Below are positions 16,239-24,663 of a stretch of 64,000 bases of DNA, piece by piece (position 1 is the first letter of the stretch; each line of letters begins with the position of its first letter). A program made the position numbers and the translations under genes. Origin of the DNA: Lachnospiraceae bacterium. Its GTDB lineage: Bacteria; Bacillota; Clostridia; Lachnospirales; Lachnospiraceae. The notes beneath the pieces are model-generated. The model did no database searches. It was given only the letters and a program-made list of their open reading frames with translations, and was not told the origin of the DNA. The stretch is from the NCBI GenBank assembly GCA_015056795.1, contig SVFO01000014.1, positions 38,576 to 102,575 on the forward strand. The letters run 5' to 3'.

Positions 16239-17837
16239 TTATTTTTTGAACAATGTGTTCAAAAGGCCACGCTTCAAAATCTGTCCGCCAGCGCTGATGA
16301 GCTGCGTCTCAATCTTTGCTTTTCTGCGCTCTGCGGCAGCATCCTTCTTTTTCTTCTTTGCTTCCTCTTCGCGCTCCTTCTTCTTTTTCGCTGCCTCTTC
16401 CTCTTTTTCCTTCTTCTTGCGGGCAGCCTCTTCTTCCTTCTCGCGCTTCTTTCTGGCCTCTTCCTCTTCCTTCGCCTTCTGCTTCTCCCACTCCTCGCGT
16501 TCCTTCTGAAGCTGTGCGCGCTCTGCCTCGAGCTTTGCTTCCTCCTCAGCCTTTTCCTTTTCCTTCGCAAGCATTTCATAAGCAGAATCATTGTCCACCA
16601 TCTGATCATACTTGCTCATGCCGTCAGCGCGCATCATGGTGCGTCTTACGCTGTCGTCACAGGGTGCCATCAGGCTCTGCGGGCAAATGATCTTGGTGTA
16701 TTGTACAATCGTAGGAATACCCTTCTCATCCAGGAAGGAGGTCAGCGCTTCGCCAACGCCGAGCTCCATGATGACCTCCTCCGTCTTGAAGGCGGGATTT
16801 GCGCGGAAGGAGGTTGCCGCAGCGCGAACGGCCTTCTGCTCTGCGGGAGTATAGGCACGGAGTGCATGCTGTACCCTATTGGAGAGCTGAGCCAAAACGG
16901 AATCAGGAATGTCGCTGGGGCTCTGGGTTACGAAGTAGATGCCCACGCCCTTGGAGCGAATCAGCTTCACCAGCTGCTCAATCTTTTGTACCAAGACCTT
17001 CGGTGCATCCGTAAATAGCATGTGCGCCTCATCAAAGAAAAATACAAGCTTCGGCTTCTCCGCATCTCCTGCCTCGGGAAGTCTCTCAAACAGCTCTGCC
17101 ATCAGCCAAAGCATAAAGCTTGCATAGAGCTTGGGATTATGAACCAGCTTCACGCAGTCCAGCATGTTGATCATGCCCTTGCCATACATGTCGGTTCTGA
17201 TCCAATCAAAGATGTCCAGGTCTGGTTCGCCAAAGAACAGGTCACCTCCCTGCGTCTCCAAAGGCAGGATGGCACGAATGATGCCGCCGATGGACTGTGC
17301 GGAAATATTTCCATAGGTCGTCAGGAACTCCTCGCGATGCTCGCTCAAATAGTTTAAGAGTGCCTTCAAATCCTTCAAATCGATCAAAAGCAGACCATTG
17401 TCATCTGCAATCTTAAAGGCAATGTTTAATACGCCCTCCTGCGCCTCGGAAAGGCCCAACAGACGGCTTAAAAGGTCAGGACCCATGTCAGAGATCGTTA
17501 CGCGGATCGGATGACCGTTTTCCCCGTAAACATCCCAGAAGCAGGTGGAATAGGGCTTGTACTGAAACTGCCCGCGAATGCCAAACTTATCAATTCGCTT
17601 TTCCATGCCCTCATTCTGCGCACCAGCCATCGCCATGCCGGAAACGTCACCCTTGACGTCACAAAGGAACACGGGAACACCTGCGTCGGCAAAGGACTCA
17701 GCCATTACCTTCATCGTGATCGTCTTACCAGTTCCGCTCGCACCTGCAATCAGGCCATGCCTGTTACACATATTTAAGGGCAGATAAACACGCTCACCAT
17801 TCGCAAGTCCCATATAAATCTTTCCATCTGAAAACAT
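16239..17837 (-). CDS. HerA-like / DUF853 ATPase with charged coiled-coil tail
   Basis: 532 residues from the ATG at 17837, which has GGAGGG upstream. The N-terminal part is an FtsK/HerA-type P-loop ATPase: GLIAGASGTGKTITMKVMAES (Walker A near residue 37), LVFFFDEAHMLF (Walker B) and VTQSPSDIP (sensor). These proteins are thought to be hexameric DNA translocases or helicases. From about residue 420 the chain becomes almost only Glu, Lys, Arg and Ala (KEKEKAEEEAKLEAER and on), a long single helix or coiled coil, before a short hydrophobic end. No nuclease partner (NurA, SIR2) is adjacent. Its own promoter is present. Confidence 0.85.
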   Translation of the reverse strand: MFSDGKIYMGLANGERVYLPLNMCNRHGLIAGASGTGKTITMKVMAESFADAGVPVFLCDVKGDVSGMAMAGAQNEGMEKRIDKFGIRGQFQYKPYSTCFWDVYGENGHPIRVTISDMGPDLLSRLLGLSEAQEGVLNIAFKIADDNGLLLIDLKDLKALLNYLSEHREEFLTTYGNISAQSIGGIIRAILPLETQGGDLFFGEPDLDIFDWIRTDMYGKGMINMLDCVKLVHNPKLYASFMLWLMAELFERLPEAGDAEKPKLVFFFDEAHMLFTDAPKVLVQKIEQLVKLIRSKGVGIYFVTQSPSDIPDSVLAQLSNRVQHALRAYTPAEQKAVRAAATSFRANPAFKTEEVIMELGVGEALTSFLDEKGIPTIVQYTKIICPQSLMAPCDDSVRRTMMRADGMSKYDQMVDNDSAYEMLAKEKEKAEEEAKLEAERAQLQKEREEWEKQKAKEEEEARKKREKEEEAARKKKEKEEEAAKKKKEREEEAKKKKKDAAAERRKAKIETQLISAGGQILKRGLLNTLFKK

Positions 17838-17887
17838 AATCCAAACCCTCCAATCTTCCATGTTCGAAGAAAAAACCACTAACTTAT

Positions 17888-17916
17888 ATTGTATCAGAAA
17901 ACTGCGATTCTGTCAC
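17888..17916 (-). promoter_or_regulatory. Promoter of the HerA-like gene
   Basis: Minus strand: GTGACA (17911-17916), 17 bp, TACAAT (17888-17893). It lies between the buk terminator and the start codon. Confidence 0.6.
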
Positions 17917-17953
17917 CTTTTTTATGCTCTTTCCACTCGCTTTTGCGCAAAGA

Positions 17954-17979
17954 AAATGCCCCGCATAAGCGAGGCATTT
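17954..17979 (-). terminator. Terminator of buk
   Basis: Stem AAATGCC / GGCATTT with GC-rich inner pairs around ATAA; T-rich on the minus strand. It lies about 18 bp past the buk stop. Confidence 0.75.
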
Positions 17980-17996
17980 TGTAACCACTATGGGAA

Positions 17997-19064
17997 TTAG
18001 TACTGCTTTGCTTCCTCTTCGCCGCGAAGCACGCGAAGACCGCCCTGTGCAAGTGCCAGAAGCTCATCCTCACCAGGATATACGGTGAAGGGTGCGATAA
18101 ATCCACATCTCTCCTGAATGGCTGCGCAAACGTCAGCACCGTATGCGATACCACCAGTCAGAATGATCTGATCAACCTTGCCGTACAGAACTGCTGCCAT
18201 GGAGCCGATGTTCTTGGAAACCTGATACAGGAAGGCTTCCTTCGCTGCCTTTGCTGCCTCATCACCAGCATTTGCACGCTTGGTAACCTCACGCATGTCG
18301 TTGGTTCCAAGGTAAGCATTGAAGCCGCCCTTACCAACGATTTTGCTGTATACTTCCTTCTCAGTATACTTACCAGAGAAGCACATCTTAATCAGTGCAC
18401 CACTGGGAACTGCACCTGCTCTCTCAGGAGAGAATGCGCCGTCGCCGTCCAGTGCGTTAAACACGTCAACAACCTTGCCATTTAAGTGTGCGCCAACGGA
18501 TACGCCGCCGCCCATGTGAACAACGATCAGACGAAGGCTGTCATAAGGCTTACCGATTTCCTTTGCATATCTCTTTGCAACTGCCTTCTGATTCAGCGCA
18601 TGGAACACGCTGGTACGAGGAAGCTCAGGAACGCCAGAGAAACGTGCAACGGGTGCCAGCTCATCTACTACCACGGGATCTACGATGAAGGAAGGAATTC
18701 CAAGGGAATCACCGATCTCTCTCGCAAGGATACCGCCAAGGTTCGATGCATGCTGACCCTGCTTACCAATCACCAGATCATGAAGCAGATCATCCGTTAC
18801 GGCATAGGTACCGCCAGGGATGGGCTTTAACATACCGCCGCGGCCAACTACCATGCCAAGGCTCTTCATGTCAAAATTCTTACTTGCCAACAGATCGGTA
18901 ATGATCTTCTTTCTAAAATCCTTCTGATCTACGATCGTTGCGAACTGAGAAATCTCCTCCGTCGAATGACGAAGCGTCTCCTCAAACAACAGGTTTTCGT
19001 CCTCAAACACGCCGATCTTCGTGGACGTAGAACCCGGATTGATAATCAAACTCTTGATACCCAT
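17997..19064 (-). CDS. buk: Butyrate kinase
   Basis: 355 residues, full length. The enzyme converts butyryl phosphate and ADP to butyrate and ATP, the energy-yielding last step of butyrate formation. It belongs to the ASKHA acetate/butyrate kinase fold: [17 protein letters not shown] at the start is the phosphate-1 loop, [20 protein letters not shown] is the adenosine/phosphate region, and [11 protein letters not shown] lies near the end. AGGAGG precedes the ATG. It is downstream of ptb in the same direction, but separated by 320 bp that hold a large inverted-repeat element, so the two may not be expressed equally. Confidence 0.96.
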   Translation of the reverse strand: MGIKSLIINPGSTSTKIGVFEDENLLFEETLRHSTEEISQFATIVDQKDFRKKIITDLLASKNFDMKSLGMVVGRGGMLKPIPGGTYAVTDDLLHDLVIGKQGQHASNLGGILAREIGDSLGIPSFIVDPVVVDELAPVARFSGVPELPRTSVFHALNQKAVAKRYAKEIGKPYDSLRLIVVHMGGGVSVGAHLNGKVVDVFNALDGDGAFSPERAGAVPSGALIKMCFSGKYTEKEVYSKIVGKGGFNAYLGTNDMREVTKRANAGDEAAKAAKEAFLYQVSKNIGSMAAVLYGKVDQIILTGGIAYGADVCAAIQERCGFIAPFTVYPGEDELLALAQGGLRVLRGEEEAKQY

Positions 19065-19104
19065 GTTTATATTTCCTCCTAACTATTTTGTTAACTGAAT
19101 GGCT

Positions 19105-19296
19105 GCGCCTTCCGATGAGATCCTCTGGGAACGGCTCGGACTGCACTAAGCTCATCGATCGTCCTCATAGATTGGTTGATTTCTGCGGAACTCGGAGCTT
19201 CGCTCCTCAAACAGTCCTCGAAATCAACCATTCGGCCAATCGATTTGCTAAGTGCTGCCGGCTAATTGTTCCCAGAGGATCCCATTCGGCAGGCGC
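19105..19296. repeat. 192-bp imperfect palindromic element between ptb and buk
   Basis: Arms of about 90 bp. Outer GCGCCT/AGGCGC and GATCCTCTGGGAAC (14 bp identical on both arms), middle CTGCACTAAGC-type block, a perfect inner stem TGGTTGATTTC / GAAATCAACCA (19173-19183, 19220-19230) and a GGAGC-TTC-GCTCC tip. The left arm contains GGAACGGCTCGGAC, which resembles the ends of the element at 8110-8217. No open frame is present inside. It fills most of the 320-bp spacer. Confidence 0.75.
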
Positions 19297-19384
19297 TTAT
19301 CACCGACTGTCCATCATAAATATTGAGTTATCCTTTACTCATCGAATGTTGTAAACAAATAACATTATTGCAATCTATCATGAT

Positions 19385-20302
19385 TTACTTATTTAATTCG
19401 TGTGCTACAACTGCTGCAAGGGCAATGGAGTTTACCTTGGTCTCGAAGGTATCGGAACGGCTGGTCAGGATTACGGGAACCTTGGTTCCAGTCAGGATGC
19501 ATCCGTTCTTTACGCCAGGTACGGTATGAACCAGTGCCTTGTAAACAAGGTTGCCTGCATGAATGTCAGGGAAGAGCAGGATGTCTGCATCACCCTGGAT
19601 CTTGCGGTTCGTAGCACCCTTGTGCTTTGCAGCCTCAGGATCGATGGCAAGGTCGAGGGACAGAGGTCCGTCAACGATGCAATCCTTGATTTCGCCGTTT
19701 TCGCACATCTCGGTGAGCTGCTGTGCCTCAACGGTTGCAGGCATCTTAGGATTTACAACCTCAACTGCTGCCAAAGGAGCAACCTTGGGATTCTCGATGC
19801 CGCATGCCTTACATACGGGAACGGTATTCTTAATGATGTTTGCCTTGTCCTCCAGCGTGGGATAGGTCATGAATGCCACGTCGGTCAGGAACAACAGCTT
19901 ATCTAACATAGGAATGTCAAACACTGCAACATGGGAAAGAGGTCCACCGGTACGAAGGCCAACTTCCTTGTCAAGCACGCTCTTTAAGAAATTCTTGGTG
20001 TCGATCAGACCCTTCATGTACATGTCAACCTTGCCATCATGTGCAAGCTTAACAGCTACCAGGGAGGCCTGAATCATGTCCGGCTCGTTGATAATTTCGA
20101 AATCATCAATCTTTACGTGAATTTCAGCTGCGATCTCCTTGATCTTTGCTTCATCGCCTACCAATACTGCATCAGCAATGCCGCGATCCTTTGCCGCGCG
20201 GACTGCCTCAAGAACTGCGCTATCCTGTGCTACGGAAACGGCAACCTTCTTCATGCCGCACTCCTTCACCTTTGCTACAATGTCATCAAAACCTTTCTTC
20301 AT
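19385..20302 (-). CDS. ptb: Phosphate butyryltransferase
   Basis: 305 residues from the ATG at 20302 (MKKGFDDIVAKVKECGMKKVAVSVAQD); GTG at 20320 is rejected because AAAGGA, the likely ribosome-binding site, lies inside that extension. It exchanges CoA for phosphate on butyryl-CoA, giving the substrate of butyrate kinase. The family signature is clear in EINVKIDDFEIINEPDMI-like and VGLRTGGPLSHVAVFDIPMLDKLLFLTDVAF stretches and GKVDMYMKGLIDTKNFLKSVL. A strong promoter lies just upstream. With buk it gives the kinase route to butyrate, rather than the CoA-transferase route used by many relatives. Confidence 0.96.
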   Translation of the reverse strand: MKKGFDDIVAKVKECGMKKVAVSVAQDSAVLEAVRAAKDRGIADAVLVGDEAKIKEIAAEIHVKIDDFEIINEPDMIQASLVAVKLAHDGKVDMYMKGLIDTKNFLKSVLDKEVGLRTGGPLSHVAVFDIPMLDKLLFLTDVAFMTYPTLEDKANIIKNTVPVCKACGIENPKVAPLAAVEVVNPKMPATVEAQQLTEMCENGEIKDCIVDGPLSLDLAIDPEAAKHKGATNRKIQGDADILLFPDIHAGNLVYKALVHTVPGVKNGCILTGTKVPVILTSRSDTFETKVNSIALAAVVAHELNK

Positions 20303-20368
20303 TTCTCTTGTTCCTTTCACGTTCTTCTTTTATTCGTCTGCCGCCACTCTAGCGGCACGCTATTTAAA

Positions 20369-20397
20369 ATCATAACATTCCCCGTCAGAAAAGTCAA
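20369..20397 (-). promoter_or_regulatory. ptb promoter
   Basis: Minus strand: -35 TTGACT (20392-20397), 17 bp, -10 TATGAT (20369-20374). A GCCGC/GCGGC hairpin lies in the leader. Confidence 0.75.
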
Positions 20398-20432
20398 CAT
20401 TCACGGGCAGATATTGACATCTGGCAAGTTTC

Positions 20433-21077
20433 TCACTCCAAACATGTCGTCAGCTGATCCAGTCGGTCCACGGCTTTGTACAGATATTTCCGATCTTCCT
20501 CGCTCGGTGGTGTCTGATCGGGAACCATGACCACCCGAAGTCCTGCACGGTATGCTGCAAGAATTCCGTTCGGCGCATCCTCCACTGCCATGCAATCCTT
20601 GGGATCTAACCCCAGCTGTTCACAGGCATAGAGATAAATGTCAGGCGAGGGCTTTCCCTCCTTCACCTGTGTCGCGCTGATGAGCTTGCTAAAATATGGG
20701 CGAATTCCCGTGAGATTCAAATACTTCTCCGTTCTCTCCAAGGGCGATGCCGTAGCAACGGCGGCCGGAATTCCCCGCCGCCGCAGCTCTTCCAATATTT
20801 CCACCGCTCCCGGTTTTAACTGGATGCCTTCTTGACCAAGGCACTCCTCCATCATTTCCGTTCTGCGGGCACGAATGGCATAGTAATCTAAGTCATCTCC
20901 AAACCATTCCTTTAATCTTGCCGGTGCAAAAGGACGCCCCAAGCTCCTCATGGAAAGCACCTGTTCGTCCGTCAAATGATAACCAAACTCCGCCATGGCA
21001 ATGGGCCAGAACCTTCGGTAATACTTTTCCGTGTCTACCAGCGTCCCGTCCATGTCAAATAAAACTGCTTTTATCAT
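20433..21077 (-). CDS. HAD-superfamily phosphatase / phosphoglucomutase-like
   Basis: 214 residues of the beta-phosphoglucomutase-like HAD subfamily. Motif I is FDMDGTLVDTE at residues 7-17 with the nucleophile Asp, motif II is in AVATASPLERTEKYL, motif III is the Lys of VKEGKPSPDIYLYA, and motif IV is AVEDAPNGILAAYRAG. A helical cap lies between motif I and II. The substrate is a small phosphorylated molecule, not decidable here. It follows the PPK2 gene by 42 bp, so it is probably the last gene of that operon. Confidence 0.88.
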   Translation of the reverse strand: MIKAVLFDMDGTLVDTEKYYRRFWPIAMAEFGYHLTDEQVLSMRSLGRPFAPARLKEWFGDDLDYYAIRARRTEMMEECLGQEGIQLKPGAVEILEELRRRGIPAAVATASPLERTEKYLNLTGIRPYFSKLISATQVKEGKPSPDIYLYACEQLGLDPKDCMAVEDAPNGILAAYRAGLRVVMVPDQTPPSEEDRKYLYKAVDRLDQLTTCLE

Positions 21078-21119
21078 TTCACTCTTCTCCTGTCTGTCTT
21101 AAAGAGAAAGCCTTCCATC

Positions 21120-22586
21120 CTATAAGCGCTTTTCAATCTCTTCAATCAAAATCTTCAATGCCTTGATTCGCGCGTATTTTTTGTCATTGGATTCGAGGAC
21201 GTACCAAGGTGCCGTCGTGGTGTTGGTCTTCTGGAGCATCTCATTGATGGCCTCCTCATATTGGTCCCACTTCTCACGGTTTCTCCAATCCTCGTCCGTA
21301 ATCTTCCACTGCTTCTCAGGCGTATTCTGACGATCCGTAAAGCGTGCCAGCTGCGTGTCCTTGTCGATCTGTACCCAGAACTTGATGACAATGGCACCCC
21401 AGTCCGTCAGCTCCTTCTCGAATTCGTTAATTTCATTATAGGCACGCTGCCAATCGTTCTCTGAGCAAAAGCCCTCCAGACGCTCTACCATGACACGGCC
21501 ATACCAAGTGCGGTCAAAGATTGCAACATGTCCCGAGCGGGGAAGCCTCGTCCAGAATCTCCAGAGATAATGTCTCGCCTTCTCGTGAGGCTCAGGACTC
21601 GCAATGGGATGTACCTCAAAGCCTCTGGGATCCAGGGCGCCCGTGATGCGCTTAATGTTACCGCCCTTTCCTGCCGCATCCCAGCCCTCATAGGCGATGA
21701 TCACGGGAATGCGCTTGCGATACAGTTCATTATGCAGCTTCGAGAGCTTCTTCTGAAGCTGATCCAGCTCCTTCTTGTAATCCTCCTCCGGAACCGTCTT
21801 TTTCAACGAAATTTCTGAGAGCTTTTTCGTCTTGCGAAGCGGGAAGACATTTTGCAAAATCGGTACGGCCTGTGCCCCTCTTGAGAGCGCCATGTCAATG
21901 CCGTTCACCATAATTTCCAGCACCTGCAACTCCGCCCACTTTTTATTCTTTGCATCGATCACGTACCAGGGTGCCTGAGACTGATTTGTCTCACGTAAGT
22001 ATTCTTCGAATGCGTCCATGCATTTCTCGTAATGCTTGTTCTGCCACTGATCCCAGTCGCTTACGCGCCACTTGGTGTTCTTGTCATCCAGGAGTCCTTC
22101 AATACGCTTTTTTTGCTCCTTCTCATCAATGTGGAAGAAGAATTTCAGCACAAGATATCCATTGTCGGTCAGCTGACGTTCGAACTTCTTGATACTGTCC
22201 ATGCGCTTTTGGTATTCCTCTTTCGACAGCTTACCCTGAAGATATTCTCCGGTTACCTCATCCATCCAGCTGCCGTCCAGAAATTGGAACTTTCCAGCCT
22301 CTGGGATTTTCGCAAAATGGCGATACAGGAAGGGCTTCCTTTGCTCGTCCTCGCTTTTTGCATGCATGGTTGCCGTCTTAAAAAACCTGGGATCAATGTT
22401 TCTGATCACCTTTCCGAGAACGCTGCCCTTTCCGGCCGCACCCCAACCTTCAAAAATCACAAGCACAGGAAGCTTATGATCCCTGATCTCCATTTGCTTT
22501 GCAAAAAGCTTTGCACGAAATTCTTCCAGGCGTTGTTCCACTTCTTCATCTGATGGTCTCTCTGATCTCTGATAGTCTTTTAACAT
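21120..22586 (-). CDS. Two-domain PPK2 polyphosphate phosphotransferase
   Basis: 488 residues with two PPK2 domains in tandem. The Walker A loops are FEGWGAAGKGS (about 45-55) and YEGWDAAGKGG (about 300-310); the second domain also has the lid HYLWRFWTRLP and FDRTWYGRVMVERLEGF. Two-domain members are usually polyphosphate:AMP phosphotransferases, which make ADP from AMP and polyphosphate. The first domain departs more from consensus (FLDGSWMDEV in place of FDRSWY), so the second is probably the catalytic one. The ATG overlaps the stop of the small membrane protein before it by seven bases (ATGTTAA), suggesting translational coupling. Confidence 0.92.
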   Translation of the reverse strand: MLKDYQRSERPSDEEVEQRLEEFRAKLFAKQMEIRDHKLPVLVIFEGWGAAGKGSVLGKVIRNIDPRFFKTATMHAKSEDEQRKPFLYRHFAKIPEAGKFQFLDGSWMDEVTGEYLQGKLSKEEYQKRMDSIKKFERQLTDNGYLVLKFFFHIDEKEQKKRIEGLLDDKNTKWRVSDWDQWQNKHYEKCMDAFEEYLRETNQSQAPWYVIDAKNKKWAELQVLEIMVNGIDMALSRGAQAVPILQNVFPLRKTKKLSEISLKKTVPEEDYKKELDQLQKKLSKLHNELYRKRIPVIIAYEGWDAAGKGGNIKRITGALDPRGFEVHPIASPEPHEKARHYLWRFWTRLPRSGHVAIFDRTWYGRVMVERLEGFCSENDWQRAYNEINEFEKELTDWGAIVIKFWVQIDKDTQLARFTDRQNTPEKQWKITDEDWRNREKWDQYEEAINEMLQKTNTTTAPWYVLESNDKKYARIKALKILIEEIEKRL

Positions 22587-22813
22587 GGCTTATCCTCCTT
22601 TTTTGGCTCTTTTTCCGTCTCCTGTTTTTCCGTCTCCTGTTTTTCCGTCTCCCGTTTTTCCGACTCCCGTTTTTCTGTTTCTTTCTTGATTTCGTTATTC
22701 AAAACTAGGAGGGAAAATGCAATCACGATCACGCCCGCGATCGCCAGACAAATGATCGCTATGCGAACGAGTTCTCCTCCACCTGAAAATGCATCTAATG
22801 CTAAAACAACCAT
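22580..22813 (-). CDS. Small membrane protein with EKRE/QET pentapeptide repeats
   Basis: 77 residues from the ATG at 22813 (GGGAGG upstream). A short outer part is followed by one membrane helix (VRIAIICLAIAGVIVIAFSLLVL, about 15-37). The cytoplasmic tail consists of the five-residue repeat (E/S)KRE(T/S)EKQET in five units, encoded by a 15-bp tandem DNA repeat at 22610-22684. The stop overlaps the start of the PPK2 gene. The charged tail may act as a helix or tether; there is no known family that I recognise. Confidence 0.62.
   Translation of the reverse strand: MVVLALDAFSGGGELVRIAIICLAIAGVIVIAFSLLVLNNEIKKETEKRESEKRETEKQETEKQETEKEPKKEDKPC
22610..22684 (-). repeat. 15-bp tandem repeat, five units
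   Basis: On the plus strand the unit is TTTTTCCGTCTCCTG with few changes. Because 15 is a multiple of three, unit gain or loss keeps the reading frame and only changes the tail length of the small membrane protein. Confidence 0.8.
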
Positions 22814-22863
22814 AGTATCCTCCCATTCTCTCATGTTTATGATCTCTAACAATGCGCCATTAT

Positions 22864-23148
22864 CTAGTAAAAGAGTTCAGCAATAAGACCAACAACCATG
22901 CTGACGTAATATTTGCAAGATACGTGAGCAAAAAACCCCGACATCCGCCAAGAATAATTATCCAGGACGAAGTAACTAATTCCGACAAAGCAAGCTAAAA
23001 ATAAGGTTGTCTTAAGTATTTTTAAAGCAAACGTCAGCCTTACGTTGCATGACACATTCCCCACATAGAGAATCATCACATCTGGGATCTCAACGATCAT
23101 GATAAACGGAACACACAAAAACAAGACGAGTAATACAAGACCTGGCAC
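22864..23148 (-). CDS. Small hydrophobic membrane protein, unknown
   Basis: 94 residues from a GTG at 23148 with a strong AAGGGGGG site upstream; the open frame goes on to 23238 without another ribosome-binding site. Three membrane segments: PGLVLLVLFLCVPFIMIVEI, TLFLACFVGISYFVLD and YYVSMVVGLIAELFY. No family recognised. It lies 50 bp ahead of the repeat-tail membrane protein and PPK2 gene, in the same direction. Confidence 0.5.
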   Translation of the reverse strand: MPGLVLLVLFLCVPFIMIVEIPDVMILYVGNVSCNVRLTFALKILKTTLFLACFVGISYFVLDNYSWRMSGFFAHVSCKYYVSMVVGLIAELFY

Positions 23149-23224
23149 TACGCGCCCCCCTTTTCTTGTTATTTTATCATAGTTCCAAGGAAACTGCAAT
23201 TGCGCGGATCGCATAAATACCACA

Positions 23225-23260
23225 TAAAAAAACGCCACGTTGAAACCAGCGTAGCGTTCA
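23225..23260 (-). terminator. Terminator after the 23272 gene
   Basis: Minus strand: AACGCTACG pairs with CGTGGCGTT (one G-U) around a 10-nt loop and is followed by TTTTTTT. Confidence 0.75.
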
Positions 23261-23271
23261 AAATCCTAATC

Positions 23272-23775
23272 TTATTGCTTTTCCTCATATTGTACGTGAG
23301 GTGCGTATTTGATGATCACGTCGCGAAGTTTTTCCGCTTCCGCCTGCTTCATGGCCGGCATGCTGCCCCCGTACAGTTTCTGGGCTGCCTTTGTACCACC
23401 GATCACCTGCGCGGGCTTCACTGCTTTCTTGTCCGCATCCGTCATGTAAAGCACGTTCAGGCTCTGCGTTGCATCCCAGCGGATCCCGATATAACGAAGG
23501 TCGCTCAGGCGATATGCCGCAAACACTGCGTTATACTTTTGAACGAGAAACTCGTCCTTTGTCAAGTAATAATGCATGGACTTTAAGAAGGTCCCTTCCT
23601 CCAAAATCTTATCTCCGTATGTCTGCTTGATCTTTTTTGCGCCGCCATTGCCGGCATTCTTAACGGCCGTCATGGAGAGCCAGATGATTCCTCCAAAAAT
23701 TACGATCAAAGTAATAATGCCGACCACGGGATTTCCTTTTCCAGAAGATAATGTCATTGTGACAAATTCGTTCAT
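23272..23775 (-). CDS. Single-TM hypothetical protein
   Basis: 167 residues. One membrane helix near the N-terminus (about 17-37, VVGIITLIVIFGGIIWLSMTAV) is followed by a cytoplasmic domain of about 125 residues. That domain has a YLTKDEFLVQKYNAVFAAYRLSDLRYIGIRWDATQSLNVLYMTDADKK stretch that looks like a small beta-rich, PH-like fold. The end is charged (YAPHVQYEEKQ). No family recognised; not obviously linked to its neighbours. Confidence 0.6.
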   Translation of the reverse strand: MNEFVTMTLSSGKGNPVVGIITLIVIFGGIIWLSMTAVKNAGNGGAKKIKQTYGDKILEEGTFLKSMHYYLTKDEFLVQKYNAVFAAYRLSDLRYIGIRWDATQSLNVLYMTDADKKAVKPAQVIGGTKAAQKLYGGSMPAMKQAEAEKLRDVIIKYAPHVQYEEKQ

Positions 23776-23896
23776 TTGATTCCCTCCTCATCCTTTGTTT
23801 TAGAACACTTTAGTTCCATAAATCGTTTTAAAAAGCATATCTCATTTCTCCCCAAATGTCAACCGCAAGACGAAGTCCTCCGTCTCCCTGCCGTCC

Positions 23897-23925
23897 TTGT
23901 CTTTGCTGGAAAAAAATGTTATAAT
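23897..23925 (+). promoter_or_regulatory. Promoter of the TetR/MMPL cluster regulator
   Basis: TTGTCT (23897-23902), 17 bp, TATAAT (23920-23925). It lies 36 bp before the TetR gene. Confidence 0.75.
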
Positions 23926-23960
23926 AGGACAAAATTTTTTTATTTTCATGAGGTATTGTT

Positions 23961-24524
23961 ATGTCTGATTTTATGAAAAAAGCGATTAAAACCACCTTTC
24001 TCGAGCTGTTGGAACAAAAGCCCCTGAGCCAGATTACCGTAAAGATGATCGTGGAGGAATGCGGCATCAACCGAAATTCCTTTTATTATCATTATCAGGA
24101 TCTTCCTACCCTGATCGAGGAAATCTTTCAGGAAGAAGCCGACGCCATCATTGAAAGTCACCCTTCCATCGACTCCATTGAAGCCGCCCTGAAGGCCACC
24201 GCAGATTTTGCTTCGAAGCAGCGCCGCGCCATCCTTCACGTGTACAATTCCGTCAACCGTGACATTTTTGAAAAATATCTTTGGAAGGTATGTGATCACG
24301 TTGTAGACAAGTACGGCGATGCCGTCATGGCGGGGCGCAGCATCTCCGCAGAGGACAGGGATCTCATCGGGCGCTTCTACAAATGCGAGTGTTTTGGTCT
24401 AATCACCTTATGGCTCAATGAAAATATGTCCAGAGACGTGGGCAAAGACATTGAGCGCTTCTGTCAACTCCACCGCGGTATGGTGGAAGAAATGATTGAA
24501 CGTTGCGCCCCGAGACTTTCTTAA
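23961..24524 (+). CDS. TetR-family regulator
   Basis: 187 residues. The N-terminal helix-turn-helix is intact (residues about 5-50: KTTFLELLEQKPLSQITVKMIVEECGINRNSFYYHYQDLPTLI). The C-terminal ligand domain has no recognisable specificity. GAGG precedes the ATG. A strong terminator follows, then HdeD-like, MMPL and heptad-repeat protein genes in the same direction. Regulators of this type often sit beside such MMPL and LxxG-repeat proteins in Clostridia, so it probably controls that export cluster, though no operator palindrome is obvious to me. Confidence 0.88.
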   Translation: MSDFMKKAIKTTFLELLEQKPLSQITVKMIVEECGINRNSFYYHYQDLPTLIEEIFQEEADAIIESHPSIDSIEAALKATADFASKQRRAILHVYNSVNRDIFEKYLWKVCDHVVDKYGDAVMAGRSISAEDRDLIGRFYKCECFGLITLWLNENMSRDVGKDIERFCQLHRGMVEEMIERCAPRLS

Positions 24525-24573
24525 ACCCTACCTTAAGACATTGCTCATGCACTCGTTTTAGACAATTTACCCT

Positions 24574-24608
24574 CCCGTGCCTAAATTTTGGGCACGGGAT
24601 TTTTTTTG
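24574..24608 (+). terminator. Terminator after the TetR gene
   Basis: Stem CCCGTGCC / GGCACGGG with a 9-nt AT-rich loop, followed by ATTTTTTTT. Confidence 0.9.
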
Positions 24609-24663
24609 CCCGTTTCCTTTTCTGTTTTTTCGCGATATCTTATGAATCAAGGAGGTGGCAATT

